NCBI RefSeq assembly: GCF_030269925.1
Contig: NC_085118.1
Location: 16,365,001-16,429,000, forward strand
Direction of reading: 5' to 3'
DNA: 64,000 nucleotides
Source: Bombyx mori
Lineage: Eukaryota; Arthropoda; Insecta; Lepidoptera; Bombycidae
Positions 11,894-21,411 of this stretch are shown piece by piece (position 1 is the first letter of the stretch; every line of letters begins with the position of its first letter). The notes below the pieces were generated by a model. That model did not search any database. It saw only the letters and a list, made by a program, of their open reading frames with translations, and was not told the DNA's origin. Made by a program: the position numbers and the translations under genes.

Positions 11894-12140
11894 TACTGGT
11901 GGTAAGACCTCTTGTGAGTCCGCGCGGGTAGGTACCACCACCCTGCCTATTTCTGCTGTGAAGCAGTGATGCGTTTCAGTTTGAAGGGTGGGGCAGCCGT
12001 TGTAACTATACTGAGACCTTAGAACTTATATCTCAACGTGGTTGGCGCATTTACGTTGTAGATATCTATTATCTCTAGTAACCACTTAACACCAGGTGGG
12101 CTGCAAGCGAGTCCACCCATCTAAGCAATAAAAAAAAATT
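11894..12140 (+). mobile_element. SINE-A, headless copy
   Basis: TACTGGTGGTAAGACCTC at the left, and CATCTAAGCAATAAAAAAAA at the right. Confidence 0.88.
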
Positions 12141-13275
12141 CACGTTATTAGAAACGGTATTATTTATATCTCTAATTAAATAGGCAATGGATTTTTCTTT
12201 AATTGCCATACATCGAGAATCCACCGATAGAAAGGCTTGTAATTAATTAGTACGCTTTCGCGCGTTCGTTTTGTTCTATTACCCGTAAATGCAAAAAAAA
12301 AACACATCAACAGCTTACGGGTTGTGAAAAGATATAAATGAAATAATATTAACTACACACAGACCCAAATAGCCAAAAGACACGAAATATCTTTTACAAA
12401 AGCACAGGCACCCGCTGGAAAAAGAGCTACGGTCGCCAACGAAGCAATTACAAAACTATTGTACAAGAGAGTGGAAATTTAATTCAGAGTACTTGTTATA
12501 AGGGAAAGGAACCTCTATGGTTCGTGTAAAAACCATAAAATAATGACACTCGTTCATTCTACGCTGTTGCAACAGTCGAAAACGTGCATCGGCTAATGGA
12601 CCATTAGCGCAATGAAGCGCTTTTTGATCTAAAATAAACGGACTAAAAACTTGGTACTGTACTCTCGGTGGGGCAGTAAAAAATGTGACTACGTGGAAAC
12701 AGCGCTGAATTCTGTGACGCGACGTTGGTGTTTCGACAGTTTTAATTGGCGTGCAGCTGCCGTTTCATTCAATTATACACGATGCGGCTCGCGCTCTCTC
12801 GCATGACACCATTCAGTTTACAGACGTTTTTTTTTTTTGACCAAAAGAAAAATCGTTTCCGATTTTCACTGTTTATTGGATGTTAACATGAACGAAAGGG
12901 TGATGGTTGTAAATCGTGGCGAGTCAGTTATGTTTAATTTTATAAATAGATAGATAAATTGCTACACATGACCTATTTTCTTTCATTAAAAGCGAAACCG
13001 TCATCTCCATCGTGTATACGAGGTCTTTAACATGAAACTGATACTTAAATTCATATCTCGTGCACACTAGAGTGACCACCTAATAGCCCAATAATGGACC
13101 ACGTCACATTGTTTAGTTCGACATGAACGTACCCAATATCCATTGAAATGCTTAAAGCCATGTCACAGATTCACCTGCGTAAGGTTTTCTGTGGGCTTGT
13201 AATGGTGACGTTCAACATTCAATATTGTTCTCTAGAACTCTCATGAGCCTGAATCTTTTGCTAATGATTAATAGA
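12141..13275. other. Unannotated stretch
   Basis: Mostly AT-rich, with a somewhat GC-richer patch at about 12.6-12.8 kb. No coding region or recurring repeat could be supported. Confidence 0.4.
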
Positions 13276-13279
13276 CGGT

Positions 13280-13450
13280 AGGTAGGGCAGGTCGCCCTTA
13301 GGCTCCTATAGTGACGATCTATGCAGGGTTGCTGACAAGAGGTGCATGAGAGAAACCTAGGAACGTGCTTAGTAGCATGCAATTGAAGAGGTCTATGTCC
13401 AAAAGTGAACTGCTATTTAACTAATGATGATTATGATAATAATGAGGTAG
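13280..13450 (+). pseudogene. Possible LINE 3' remnant
   Basis: A frame containing SMQLKRSMSKSELLFN and a GATGATTATGAT-like run resembles the decayed ends of the LINE fragments at 6.5 and 2.8 kb. The match is weak, with no reverse-transcriptase motif. Confidence 0.3.
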
Positions 13451-14609
13451 CACAATATTCAAATGTCAACGAAAAACACCTCAGCCGGCCGTGACCATGA
13501 AAATTGTGCCGCAATCGAAAGGTCGTACATATATAATGGACATAAACTAGAAATTTCATCGTAAAAGTAGTTCCCTCTAGTAAAAGTAGTAGTTATAATA
13601 CATCTACGACTCGCGGAAACCGAAAAAATATTAGAGCGATTTACTTTCATAGATGATTTCATTCCATAGAGCTTCAACGATGTTACTGGCGCAGCCAATC
13701 TGCTGTTTATCACTGAGGATTCCTTTCAAACCAATCCTGGATTAAAATAATTCCAAAGTCAGATAGCATATAGAAAACTGATCTCTGTAAACGCATTAAG
13801 AGTTGAACTGTGCTCAAGTGCCGAATAATAATAGGGTACATTCAAAAATATTACCGAAGCGACCTATAGTACAAAAGACATTAAGAAGTACAAAAAGTCA
13901 TCTGTAAGTCCGGGGACTCCCAAAGAAATCCTTGCGCCAAATCCACTTACATATGAATAGGTCGACCAGTGTTAGATTATTTCTCTGAAATAAACGTGCA
14001 TTTGAATTTTTATTACTTATAAGCCAAATGTGATTTGAAGTTGGTTTGTCAAGCAAAAGGATGTAACTTCACATAAACAAGGTTGCAATTATTATTAGCA
14101 TGACCTGCTCGGTCGACTGCGACTTGGCAAGCTTCCGTACATCTTATGGCTCTCTAAGTTTGGCGTTTAGTTGTTTCACTAAGTTGAACTTGACAGCTGC
14201 CATTACTATTGGACAAAGATTTGTGCACTGCCGTCAATTTTATGGATTCCTTATGACGTAACGTTATAATTTTAACTAATCTTGTGTATTCTAAGTACAT
14301 TTAAATTGTAATTAATTCATATTGTTTTCTAATTTAATTATTTACTTTACTTACTATTCAATATTTTAATGATTATACTTGTTAGGCTAGTTCCATAGTG
14401 TTTTTAAAATGATGACGTCAGCGTTGATGACGCTATTCTCTTCATCATTATCATTGTCTTCCATAGTGACAGTAATTAAGACTCGCTTTTTCATTGAATT
14501 CCATTTATTACATTTCAAGTGTATTACGATATCAACAGAGAGCTTCGCCCCGCTCGACAGCTTTATGCGTCAATAGTCCCTCGTATTTATAGTAGGAAAG
14601 GGGTGTAGG
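13451..14609. other. Unannotated stretch
   Basis: Nothing recognisable. A perfect TGACGTCA octamer lies near 14.41 kb but has no promoter context that I can show. Confidence 0.4.
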
Positions 14610-14775
14610 TTAGTAATGAAATCTCCCGAATACTGTCCCAAACACCTATTGACATGCGTAACATTAAATTAAACAGTTATATTTAAGTATTAGTTAGTAA
14701 TGAATTCTCCCGAATACTGTCTCAAACAGTTATTGACATGCGCAACCTTAATTAAGCAGTTATCTTTACCTATTT
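14610..14775 (+). repeat. Two-copy tandem repeat, 84-bp period
   Basis: Units start at 14610 and 14694, both with TTAGTAATGAA. CTCCCGAATACTGT, TTGACATGCG and CAGTTAT follow in the same order. They differ at scattered sites, so the duplication is not recent. Confidence 0.85.
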
Positions 14776-15123
14776 TTAATTAACTAAATAGTGACGTTGC
14801 GCCAACATACTATATACTCATCAAGTTCCACACAGTGACAACCGAATCAATATCATAGCTAAAATGATTTCCACGTTACATTAATATATAATTTTACACA
14901 ATGTTAATTCGTAACAAACGCGAGAATGAATCGATGACGTGACAGGCCCAATAACACTGCGCAACGAACACGTACAGATATGATCTGTTTGTTGTGACCT
15001 CAACCATTGGTTTCTAAATCAAAGTCTCCAAGTAATCCGCTATTCAAATCTGACGGTATTTTGTCACATAAGAAAGCTCAAATGACTATTACTGTACTCG
15101 ACGATTTTGCGCCAAAATGTGGA

Positions 15124-15369
15124 TTTTTTATTTATTTCTTAAATGGGTGGACGATCCCACAGGCCACCTGACGTTAAGTGGTTACTGGAGCCCATAGACA
15201 TCTACAACGTAAAAGCGCCACCCACCTTGAAATATAAGATCAAAGATCTCAGTATTGTTACAACGGCTGCCCCACCCTTCAAACCGAAACGCGTTACTGC
15301 TTCACGGCAGAAATAGGCAGGGTAGTGGTACTTACCCGGGCGGTCTCACAAGAGGTCCTAGCACCAGTA
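15124..15369 (-). mobile_element. SINE-A, headless copy
   Basis: Tail TTATTTCTTAAATGGGTGGA at the left, 5' end AGAGGTCCTAGCACCAGTAA at the right. Confidence 0.88.
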
Positions 15370-15689
15370 AATTATACTATTTTGTTTTCAAATAATTTTC
15401 TAATAAATCCTACACGAAACATTAGTAGAGGCGGCTGCGGTTTTTGGAACTCAGCGCATTCCGAATTTAACAATATTAAATTATTTTCGATAGCACGCTA
15501 CGAGCCGAGTTATGCTGGTAATTTCAGAATGTTAAATGCCTGTTTGTACACTGTTTTGAATTTACAGACGCGAAATTTATTGTTCACTGTACAGACTTCT
15601 ATCTTCTATCTATCTTCATATAGTAATTCTCATTGCCTAATCCTAATTTGCCAATAACTTTCTCAATGTTTATAATGTTAATTGTTTTT

Positions 15690-15976
15690 TTTTATTGCTT
15701 AGATCGGTGGACGATCTCACAGACCACCTGGTGTTAAATGGTTACTGGAGCCCATGGACATCTGCGACGTAAATGCGCCACCCACCTTGAGATATAAGTT
15801 CTAAGATCTCAGTATAGTTACAACGGCTGCCCACCCTTCAAACCGAAACGCATTACTGCTTTACGGCAGAAATAGGCAGGGCGGTGATACCTACCCGTGC
15901 GGACTCACAAGAGGTCCTACCACCAGTAATTACGAAAATTATAATTTTGCGGGTTTCTCTTTTATTACAAGATGTT
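15690..15976 (-). mobile_element. SINE-A 3' half, split by a LINE
   Basis: Poly-T at 15690, then the full body, up to GGGTTTCTCTTTTATTAC and AAGATGTT. The SINE stops at about 15976 and resumes at 17278 with ATTCCTTTACCGTGG, exactly where intact copies read GATGTTATTCCTTCACCGTGG. Confidence 0.88.
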
Positions 15977-16171
15977 GGTAAGACCATCTACTTTGATTCT
16001 GTTGTACAACAGTTTTGTACGGTCTATATTGGAATATGGCTCCGTCACATGGAATCCCCAATATAATATTTATATTCAGCGACTAGAAAGAGTCCAAAAA
16101 AAGTTTTTTAAGCATCTTTTATACCATTGTCGTCGCTTTAACTCTCCAGAACCGACAGAATTTGTTTCTCT

Positions 16172-16183
16172 AGTCGATCGTAG
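16172..16183. repeat. Target-site duplication, left copy
   Basis: AGTCGATCGTAG, identical to 16776-16787, bounding the nested RTE-like fragment. Confidence 0.9.
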
Positions 16184-16775
16184 TTGATTACCAACAAAGG
16201 AAGTAGCGAACCGGAAATACGGAGACGGACTGGCATGGCAAAATCTGCAATGACCCAACTGAGCAAAATCTGGAGAGACCGTAATATTACCCACCGAACT
16301 AAAATACATCTGGTCCGCACCCTTGTCTTCTCCATTGCTCTATATAGTGCAGAGACGTGGACACTCAAAGCCACAGATAGGCAGAGAATCGATGCCTTTG
16401 AGATGTGGTGCTGGCGACGTATGCTACGAATACCATGGACGGCCCGCCGCACCAACATATCTATTCTCAGGCAGTTAAAAATAGAAAGGATTCAACGTCT
16501 ATCCACAATCTGCCTACAAAAAATATTGCGGTATTTTGGTCATGTTGCACGTAGGGATACCAGCAATTTGGAACGCCTTGTGGTGAAATAGAGGGAAAAA
16601 GGCCTAGGGGTAGAGGTCCCAAACGATGGTCGGACCAAATAGCGGAGGAACTGGGGATACCTATCAGCGACGCACTCCACCGGGCTGCAGGGCGGGATCG
16701 ATGGAAACAGTTGGTTGACGAAATCGGACGGAGTCACGATCCTCAGCAGTGAGGAACCGATCGAAAAGAGAGAAG
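16184..16775 (+). pseudogene. RTE-like LINE C-terminal fragment nested in another LINE
   Basis: The frame gives TGMAKSAMTQLSKIWRDR, ALYSAETWTLKATDRQRID, AFEMWCWRRMLRIPWTARR, RYFGHVARRDTSNLERLVV and, after a frameshift, RGPKRWSDQIAEELG with DPQQ at the end. These are signature C-terminal motifs of RTE-type polyproteins. The insert is flanked by an exact 12-bp duplication (AGTCGATCGTAG at 16172-16183 and 16776-16787), and removing it restores the host LINE's frame. Confidence 0.88.
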
Positions 16776-16787
16776 AGTCGATCGTAG
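16776..16787. repeat. Target-site duplication, right copy
   Basis: AGTCGATCGTAG, identical to 16172-16183. Confidence 0.9.
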
Positions 16788-17277
16788 GCTACTGAGGGAT
16801 CAAATGTTTTTATATAAAATAATAAATAACGAGATTGATTCTAGCTATCTTCTTTCCAAATTTTCATTTAAATGTAGTCGTATTTCCGCGCGTTCCAAAC
16901 AGACCTTCCACAATTCCACGGCTCGAACGAAATATGCTTCTAACTCTTTTGTCCTTAGATCTTGTAGGTTGTATGATGCTAAGTTCTCTAATGCTGACAT
17001 CTTTTGCTTGTCACTTGTAGCATATAGAAAAGCTACTTTAAAACTTTTATAAGGTGATTTAGCCCGATAAGTAGTATAGTTGATGTATAAATAATATGTG
17101 CGTATTGTGTTGCTTTTGTTTTTTTGTAATTTAAATTTCTAAATTTCTGTTCTTGTTCACTCTCTACTTATATGTGATTTTGATTGTGGAAACATATTTG
17201 GTTATTGTTTTAGCTATATTTTTTTAAATATTATATGTTTGTATTGTACTGTTTGTTTCCCAAATAAATAAATAAAT

Positions 17278-17427
17278 ATTCCTTTACCGTGGAAGTCAAT
17301 CGTGAACATTTGTTGAGTACGTAATTCATTACAAAAATTGATACCCGCTGGAATTCGAACACAGGTGCATCGCTCAACACGAATACACCGGACGTATTAT
17401 CCGTTAGGCCACGACGACTTCATTCTT
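17278..17427 (-). mobile_element. SINE-A 5' part with tRNA-like head
   Basis: Continues the SINE begun at 15690. On the minus strand it has GTGTTCGAATTCC (box-B-like) and GGCCTAACGGATAA (box-A-like). Confidence 0.85.
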
Positions 17428-17541
17428 TTTTCGTAAAGGTATTAAATTTTGAACAAAATCGTCTTTAAATGCATCAGTAGCTCCCGAGTGAGAAAACCAA
17501 TGCTGTCCTTAATTCTTAAAGCCCCAAATCCTATAATCATA

Positions 17542-17889
17542 GGTTGGGGGAAAAGTTTCTTTACATTTTAAGAAAGTTCACAACATTGTTCAACATACTT
17601 TATTTACATTTAACTAAAGTATGTAGGTACCATTTTGTTCGACAACTTTTTGCCATCTCGTAGGTAGGGATATAATCCCATTGCTATAGAAATTTTCTGG
17701 GGATTTTGATCAAAATACCGCGACAGTTAGTTGGTTTTGGCAGTCCTCTCGTGATGTTAACCTTACACTATCTTTAAAATTTAAGCTTTTAATGATACCA
17801 AAGCCAGTCAGATATAAATAGTGCAGCCAAAGAGATTTTATCACAAGTTCATAAATACTATAACGCGAAAAGACTTTTTCCTCAGCCCA
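17542..17889 (-). mobile_element. Internally deleted mariner-like element
   Basis: The ends are imperfect inverted repeats: GGTTGGGGGAAAAGTTTC at the left, and on the minus strand GGGCTGAGGAAAAAGTCTTT from the right. The left end is preceded by TA, the mariner target. The right flanking TA is not clean. The right part looks like the mariner 5' leader, and the left part holds the last transposase codons (17614-17691). Most of the transposase is deleted, so it could only move in trans. Confidence 0.8.
17614..17691 (-). pseudogene. Mariner transposase C-terminal remnant
   Basis: The minus-strand frame reads FYSNGIISLPTRWQKVVEQN and then GTYIL before a TAG stop. FY--GI--LP-RWQK-VE-NG-Y is the conserved C-terminal end of mariner transposases, which cut and paste DNA at TA sites. 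The DDD catalytic core and DNA-binding domain are absent. Confidence 0.85.
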
Positions 17890-18532
17890 TTTATAATATA
17901 ATACTAATAGGGCATATTATGGCTCGTTTTGGTTTGGATTTAGCTGATTGAAAAAAAAACGACACATTGAAGTGTACTATCTAATAATAATCGATCTTCC
18001 CATCTTATTAATATTAACTAGTGGCCGGAAGTAGTTACCTGTGGATTTTGTAACGAGGGTTCCCGCCATTCCAATATGACTCCTCATTTCTCGTGGCGTG
18101 TGAGCCCCGGTAACACCATAGCGTAAAGTAAAAATGTCCTTTCATTATGATCCGGGACTTCCCCCTTCCTTCCCACTTATATTCACTAGGTTATTTATTT
18201 AAGCGTCGTTTTTATCCGATCACGTTTACAGAGACATAATCATTCGGTCATGAGAATTTGTTCGTGTTCTGTTTTTATATTAGGTAATTCCTTGAAAAGA
18301 TATTAAATAAATAATATATATTGTATGAGTATGGGGGTGTAATTGTATTTTTTTTATTGGAATATTGGCACTCAATGTTTTATTTAAGTATCAATGGATA
18401 CTTGATACGTACTAGTACTGATATTTTAGACTATACCTCGAGATGTGAGATTGAAGTGATAGATACTTTTGAATAACGGCTAATTAAACGCATCATGGCT
18501 AAGCGGAAAAAATAGATTTAGCGTTTAATCTA
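17890..18532. other. Unannotated stretch
   Basis: No recurring repeat or supported gene was seen. Confidence 0.4.
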
Positions 18533-18918
18533 TCTAATATATAAAATTCTCTTGTCACAATGTTCGTTCCCATACTCCTCCGAAACCGCTTGACCGATTC
18601 TCATGAATTTTTTTATGCATATTCAGTAAGCCTGAGAATCGGCTACTATCTATTTTTCATACCCCTAAGTGATTAGGGTTGTCCACCCCTAAATTTTTTT
18701 TTTTTATTTGGACTTTTTTTGTTATAATGAGGTATTATGTGGTTGAATGAGGTTTTGTTATTTTTATTATATATTCCCTCAACGTTCACAGCGCTACATG
18801 CCTCTTTCACTCATTTACCACATCCTTACACACTTACAATAAGTTAGTTTTTTTTTCTACACTAGAAATTCCCTAGAAATCTTATATATGGCAAAACAAT
18901 GTTTGCCGGGTCAGCTAG
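18533..18918 (+). mobile_element. Non-autonomous Helitron
   Basis: Starts TCTAATATATAAAATTCTC after A at 18532 and ends TTTGCCGGGTCAGCTAG before T at 18919, the expected Helitron A|T insertion. The interior has ACCGCTTGACCGATTCTCAT. No protein is encoded. Confidence 0.85.
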
Positions 18919-19179
18919 TATTCTATATATTTAATATTATTTATAAGTAGCTTTAATTAAAACTAAAATTATATTAATTATTATGACACCCTTGTGAACT
19001 TGCAATATATACTACAACTAATGTAAAGTTAGGGGTTGAGAAATTATTGAGAAATTCGGTTCGTAAATGAATGAAGATTCTGCTTCTAAGAACGGAAGTT
19101 AGGGTATGAAATAGTGGCGGTAACTTAAGGGCAGGTTCAAATGTATGCACGTAATTTATGATTAATAGCCGGTCTGATA

Positions 19180-19419
19180 TTTTTTTTTATTGCTTAGATG
19201 GGTGGACGAGCTCACAGCCCACCTGATGTTAAGTGGTTACTGGAGCCCATGGACATCTACGACGTAAATGCGCCACCCACCTTGAGATATAAGTTCTCAT
19301 TATAGTTACAACGGCTGCCCCACCCTTCAAACCGAAACGCATTACTGCTTCACGGCAGAAATAGGCAGGGCGGTGGTACCTACCCGCGCGGACTCACAAG
19401 AGGTCCTACCAACAGTAAA
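19180..19419 (-). mobile_element. SINE-A, headless copy
   Basis: Poly-T tail at the left, GAGGTCCTACCAACAGTAA at the right. A short internal deletion follows AAGTTCT. Confidence 0.88.
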
Positions 19420-19604
19420 CCTGATATTCAAAATGCTCTATTCGATTGCTTGAAAAGGGGGAAAGAGAACAAACCGAGAATCTGATTCTTGATTATAGCT
19501 TTACAAGTAAGCATCGTAACGACAATTATAGTTGTTGCAAAGTACGACCTTATTTGTGTGAGTGACCAATCTTTATACGCGTCAATGTGTATATAGCGAA
19601 GGTA

Positions 19605-19840
19605 ACCACTGACTGCTTCGATCCGCCTGATCCATTAATGGTGCTTTTAGGTACCATAAGCAGGGCTCGACGAGTAAATAAACCCATAGACACAGCCCAT
19701 TGAGTTTCTCGCCGGATCTTCTCAGTGGGCCGCGTTTCCAATCCGGTGGTAGATTCTGCGAAGCACTGCTCTTGCTAGGGCCAGTGCTAGCAACACTCCC
19801 GGTTTGAGCCCCGTGAGCGGTGAGCTCACGCTCTGCTACT
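19605..19840 (+). mobile_element. Bm1-type SINE, partial
   Basis: Contains GCTCGACGAGTAAATAAACC, GTTTCTCGCCGGATCTTCTC, ATCCGGTGGTAGATTCTGCG, GCTCTTGCTAGGGCCAGTG and TTTGAGCCCCGTGAGC. The family name is from memory. The usual 3' end (CAAGGCTAT then A-run) is missing. Minus-strand frames across it are not genes. Confidence 0.75.
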
Positions 19841-19924
19841 CTACACACTAACAAAAATGTGTATTTACGATTACAGCTACAAATTGAATTGTTAGAGATG
19901 ATACCGGCATCTCGTTTTTACCAT

Positions 19925-20240
19925 CGCACCGCCCGCCACCGGAATAGAGTTCATACATACTACCTGGAGCCACTGCGGTCATCCACAGTGCCTTTACTAG
20001 AGGTCTTTTTTGCCACGTACCATCCGGCTATGGAATGAGCTCCCCTCCACGGTGTTTCCCGAGCGCTATGACATGTCCTTCTTCAAACGAGGCTTGTGGA
20101 GAGTATTAAACGGTAGGCAGCGGCTTGGCTCTGCTCCTGGCATTGCTGAAGTCCATGGGTGACGGTAACCACTCACCATCAGGTGGGCCGTATGCTCGTC
20201 TGCCTACAAGGGCAATAAAAAAAAAATAAAAAAAAATAAA
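19925..20240 (+). pseudogene. LINE-B 3' end: last coding exon-like segment and tail
   Basis: Two frames, broken by shifts, give EVFFATYHPAME and ERYDMSFFKRGLWRVLNGRQ, the closing residues of a Jockey-like reverse transcriptase. The stop follows within the conserved GGTAGGCAGCGGCTTGGCTC tail, which ends GGGCAATAAAAAA. This is the best copy for linking the many bare tails in the window to a protein-coding LINE. Confidence 0.8.
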
Positions 20241-20511
20241 GGCCACGCGAGCTCGTACTTTACATATAGACTATAATTTCTATGAAGAGCCTAGAAAATT
20301 TATCCGTGATTATAACTATAAAATATTCCATATAGTGAAATTAAATTCAAGATGTTATGTGGAGCATCGTCTACTATGGAAACAGGTTCTTTTAAGCTCT
20401 TTTATCCATGCCAACTGTTAGCCAACTGTTAGCATATGCCAACTGTTTATGGCAAATTGCAATTTCGTTCCAATATTACACTGTGGCATATCATCATCAC
20501 CCACACATTAT

Positions 20512-20785
20512 TGACGGCCGTCTGGTGTAGTGGTAAGTGACATGGTCACTACACAAGGGGGTCGCGGGTTCGAATCCCGCCAAGGGAAGATATTTGTATG
20601 ATAAATTTAAATGTCTTTTCCAGGGTTATGGATGTATATTAAATATATGTATGTGTATAATAAAAATCTTACATTTATTTCCGTTATCTGGTACCTGTAA
20701 CACAAGTTCTTAACGAACTTATCACGGGACCAGTTAACGTGGCGTGATTGTTAGTAAATATTCATTTATTTATTTATTTATTATG
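20512..20785 (+). mobile_element. Second tRNA-headed SINE, apparently complete
   Basis: Head: CTGGTGTAGTGGTAAGTGAC (box A) and GTCGCGGGTTCGAATCCCGC (box B, perfect). An unrelated body follows (AATGTCTTTTCCAGGGTTAT) with ACTTATCACGGGACCAGTTA. The (ATTT)n tail at 20762-20782 is typical of SINEs moved by CR1/Jockey-type LINEs. It differs from SINE-A throughout the body. Confidence 0.82.
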
Positions 20786-20989
20786 TCCACTACTCGACAC
20801 TGGTCTCCTCCAAAGTTCGTCATAATGATCGATCCTTTCGGCCCGTATCCAGTGAAATTTGAGTGGAATTCAGCGGATTTCCGGATTTCAAATCGACCTA
20901 CAAAGAATAAATCAATATTTGTCCTTTTATTCAAGTAAATAGATAGTACTTCCACGTGAACATTATAACATTATAACATTTTTAGAACT

Positions 20990-21411
20990 CGTCGTGGCCT
21001 AAAGGATAAAGACTTCCGGTGTATTCGTATCGAGCGATGCAACGGTGTCCGAATCCCATGTTTTCTAATGAAATACGTATTCCACTAATGTTCACGATTG
21101 ACTTCCACGGTGAAGGAACAACATCATGTAATAAAAATCAAACCCACAAAATTGTAATTTGCGTAATTACTGGTGGTAGGACCTCTTGTGAATCCGCGCG
21201 GGTAGGTTTCACCACCTCGCCTATTTCTGTCGTGAAGCAGTAATGCGTTTCGGTTTAAAGGGCGGGGCAGCCGTTGTAACTATACTGAGATCTTAGAACT
21301 TATATCTCAAGGTGGGTGGCGCATTTACGTCGCAGATGTCTATGAGCTCCAGTAACCACTCAACACTAGGTGGGCTGTAAGCTCGTCCACCCATCTAAGC
21401 AATTAAAAAAA
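20990..21411 (+). mobile_element. SINE-A, full-length with tRNA head
   Basis: Head CGTCGTGGCCTAAAGGATAA (box A) and GGTGTCCGAATCCC (degenerate box B), then TTGACTTCCACGGTGAAGGA, body, tail and CATCTAAGCAATTAAAAAAA. One of the reference copies of the family here. Confidence 0.92.

Larger units (their letters stand above)
15977..17277 (+). pseudogene. CR1/Jockey-like LINE 3' fragment (itself interrupted)
   Basis: The first part encodes STLILLYNSFVRSILEYGSV and then RLERVQKKFFKHLLYHC, the thumb/C-terminal region of a non-LTR reverse transcriptase. After the foreign insert at 16184-16775 the same frame resumes as RRLLRDQMFLYKIINNEID and runs to a stop near 17052. A 3' UTR and an (AAAT)n tail at 17261-17277 close it. 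The element lost its 5' part on insertion and landed inside SINE-A. Class inferred from motif style and tail only. Confidence 0.8.

Noticed and set aside
20560..20590. Functional tRNA gene (perfect box B at 20.57 kb)
   Set aside because: It continues into a SINE body with an (ATTT)n tail, and no complete cloverleaf with a proper acceptor stem was visible.
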